Of a DNA stretch of 64,000 bases, positions 62,683 through 64,000 are shown piece after piece. The position numbers were made by a program, and so were the translations under genes. The notes below the pieces were generated by a model. It was not told the origin of the DNA. It worked only from the letters and a program-made list of their open reading frames with translations, and did not search any database. Each line of letters starts with the position of its first letter. The stretch's first letter is position 1. The stretch is from contig JAEXAY010000019.1 of assembly GCA_023457895.1 (NCBI GenBank), positions 1 to 64,000 on the forward strand. Direction: 5' to 3'. Origin of the DNA: Pseudomonadota bacterium (GTDB lineage: Bacteria > Pseudomonadota > Alphaproteobacteria > Sphingomonadales > Sphingomonadaceae).

Positions 62683-63297
62683 TTATCGCGAATAGAATTC
62701 GACGACCAGGTTGGGTTCCATCTTCACCGGATAGGGCACTTCATCCAGCGTCGGGACGCGCGTGAAGGTGACCTTGGCGTTGCCGTCCGGCGCGACATAA
62801 TCGGGCATGTCGCGTTCGGCGAGGCTCTGCGCTTCCATGACGACGGCCATTTCCTGCGCCTTCTTGCCGAGGCTGATTTCATCGCCTGGCTTCACCTTGC
62901 GCGAAGCGATGTCGCACTTGACGCCATTCACATAAACATGACCGTGGCTCACCAGCTGACGCGCGGCGAAGATCGTCGCAGCGAACTTGGCGCGGTAGAC
63001 GATCATGTCGAGGCGCTGTTCGAGCAGGCCGATGAGATTCTGCGAGGTATCGCCCTTCATGCGGGCAGCTTCGAAATAGTTCTTCTTGAACTGCTTTTCG
63101 GTGACGTCGCCGTAATAGCCCTTGAGCTTCTGCTTCGCGCGCAGCTGCAGGCCATAGTCGGACATCTTGCCCTTGCGGCGCTGACCGTGCTGGCCGGGAC
63201 CATATTCGCGCTTGTTGACGGGCGACTTCGGGCGACCCCAGATGTTTTCGCCCATCCGGCGGTCGATTTTATACTTGGCGCTGTGGCGCTTTGACAT
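62683..63297 (-). CDS. rpsD: 30S ribosomal protein S4
   Basis: This 204-residue protein starts at ATG 63297 (MSKRHSAKYKIDRRMGENIW) and has the S4 RNA-binding domain with EQRLDMIVYRAKFAATIFA and ARQLVSHGHVYVNG. It ends VVEFYSR, as usual. The frame upstream to 63480 is not family sequence. It binds 16S rRNA and nucleates 30S assembly. Confidence 0.97.
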   Translation of the reverse strand: MSKRHSAKYKIDRRMGENIWGRPKSPVNKREYGPGQHGQRRKGKMSDYGLQLRAKQKLKGYYGDVTEKQFKKNYFEAARMKGDTSQNLIGLLEQRLDMIVYRAKFAATIFAARQLVSHGHVYVNGVKCDIASRKVKPGDEISLGKKAQEMAVVMEAQSLAERDMPDYVAPDGNAKVTFTRVPTLDEVPYPVKMEPNLVVEFYSR

Positions 63298-63517
63298 AAG
63301 ATACTCCAATTTGCTGGTTGAAAAGCCGATGAGGCTTTTTTGTCCCGGAACCGCACCGCAAGACCGGTAAATTTCTTGCGCGGCCACCGCTTCACCGGGA
63401 TGCGAGGCCAATTGCGAAGGCGCGCCTATGGCCGGGAGGGCGCTGAAAGTCAAGGCATTCCGCCGAAATTTATTACCCACCCTCGACAGTTTCGGGAAAA
63501 ACTATATGGCGGCGGCC

Positions 63518-63829
63518 ATGACCACCATGATTCTTCCTCCCGAAGACTGCCAGACGATGACCGAGGTGCGCGACGGTGTCGACGCGCTCGATCAGGCGAT
63601 CGTACGGCTGATCGCCAAGCGTTACGGCTATATGGACGCCGCAGCCCGCATCAAGACCGACCGTAATGTCGTGCGCGATGAGGCCCGCAAAACGCAGGTG
63701 CTGGATAATGTCGAAGAGACCGCGCGTCGCTTGGGGCTGCCTGCCGCCGAAGTGCGTGCCATCTGGGAAAGTCTTGTCGAAAGCTCGATCGCCTATGAAC
63801 TGGAAGCTTGGGACCGCCTCAGGGACTAA
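63518..63829 (+). CDS. Chorismate mutase (AroQ type)
   Basis: This protein of about 103 residues is all-helical: MTEVRDGVDALDQAIVRLIA, KRYGYMDAAARIK, VRDEARKTQVLDNVE and WESLVESSIAYELEAWD. It resembles PchB/AroQ mutases converting chorismate to prephenate. The start could also be ATG 63506 or 63527. It converges with the next gene, overlapping by four bases. Confidence 0.82.
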   Translation: MTTMILPPEDCQTMTEVRDGVDALDQAIVRLIAKRYGYMDAAARIKTDRNVVRDEARKTQVLDNVEETARRLGLPAAEVRAIWESLVESSIAYELEAWDRLRD

Positions 63830-64000
63830 ACGCGCGGCGTCTTCTTGAGCGAACTGAGAACGCCACGTAGTGTCCGGACTTCCAGACTGTTCCAGCTCGG
63901 CTTGGTCAGGAGATTACGCAAGGTGCGCCGCGTCGCCGGTGCGCGATCTTCCGGGAAAAAATAGCCTTTCGCATCGAGCATGCCGTCAAGTTCTGCAATA
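63826..64000 (-). CDS. TrmJ-like tRNA/rRNA 2'-O-methyltransferase, C-terminal end (cut by window edge)
   Basis: From the window end a minus-strand frame of 57 codons runs to TAG 63826-63828. It contains LDGMLDAKGYFFPEDRAPAT and SLEVRTLRGVLSSLKKTPRV, matching the C-terminal dimer tail of SpoU-class TrmJ enzymes. The SAM-binding part is outside the window. Confidence 0.75.
   Translation of the reverse strand, partial: IAELDGMLDAKGYFFPEDRAPATRRTLRNLLTKPSWNSLEVRTLRGVLSSLKKTPRV

Overview
The window looks like a chromosome segment of a sphingomonad (Alphaproteobacteria, Sphingomonadales), probably close to Sphingopyxis or Sphingorhabdus. The grounds are protein wording, G+C-rich codon use, RodA/MrdA/MreDCB order, REP-like palindromes that translate to SPEPVEG/ASTGSA words, several TonB receptors, and an apparently complete polyethylene glycol (peg) operon, a system described in Sphingopyxis. 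Products are inferred from reading translations; no database search was possible.

Bases 1-17,010 are an accessory, mobile-DNA-rich block. An IS3-family end touches the start of an AraC-type regulator (pegR-like). Opposite it lies a pegB-C-D-A-E operon: TonB receptor, aldehyde dehydrogenase, permease, GMC dehydrogenase and acyl-CoA ligase, followed by the first ~50 codons of an FMN alpha-hydroxy-acid oxidase. Upstream of pegB come three broken IS6-family ends, a scrap of an F-type conjugation operon (traV-like, trbI, 5' part of a traF peptidase gene), a 5'-truncated ADP-ribosylglycohydrolase gene, an IS110-family element and a LexA-like S24 protein lacking the usual catalytic Ser and Lys. The block ends beside a tRNA-Lys gene, a common island boundary.

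Bases 17,011-42,300 are mostly core genome. They hold the rod-shape/elongasome genes (rodA, mrdA, mreD, mreC, mreB), divergent mutL, a DUF2853-OmpA fusion, a MaoC dehydratase, an ENPP-like phosphodiesterase, a glutaredoxin-MauE gene facing a MerR regulator across a MerR-type promoter, a group II truncated globin, ychF, pth, rplY, three tandem TraB/GumN genes, glyQ-glyS, ppdK and tRNA-Arg. glyS is unusual: two REP-like elements and an AT-richer segment sit in frame inside it.

Bases 42,300-64,000 mix core and accessory metabolism. There is a deletion scar joining a TonB-receptor remnant to an oxidoreductase, a TetR regulator, a class III-like PHA synthase pair with a GNAT gene, an alpha/beta hydrolase, sdaA, a prolyl-tRNA deacylase, and an M20 hydrolase-astA-astB operon (arginine succinyltransferase route). 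Malate synthase G, an SDR, an M28 peptidase-aguA-DUF3147-aguB operon (agmatine to putrescine), a small outer-membrane barrel protein, rpsD, a chorismate mutase and the 3' end of a TrmJ-like methyltransferase follow. Malate synthase G could assimilate glyoxylate, the C2 unit expected from PEG degradation, which links the two ends of the window metabolically (inference).
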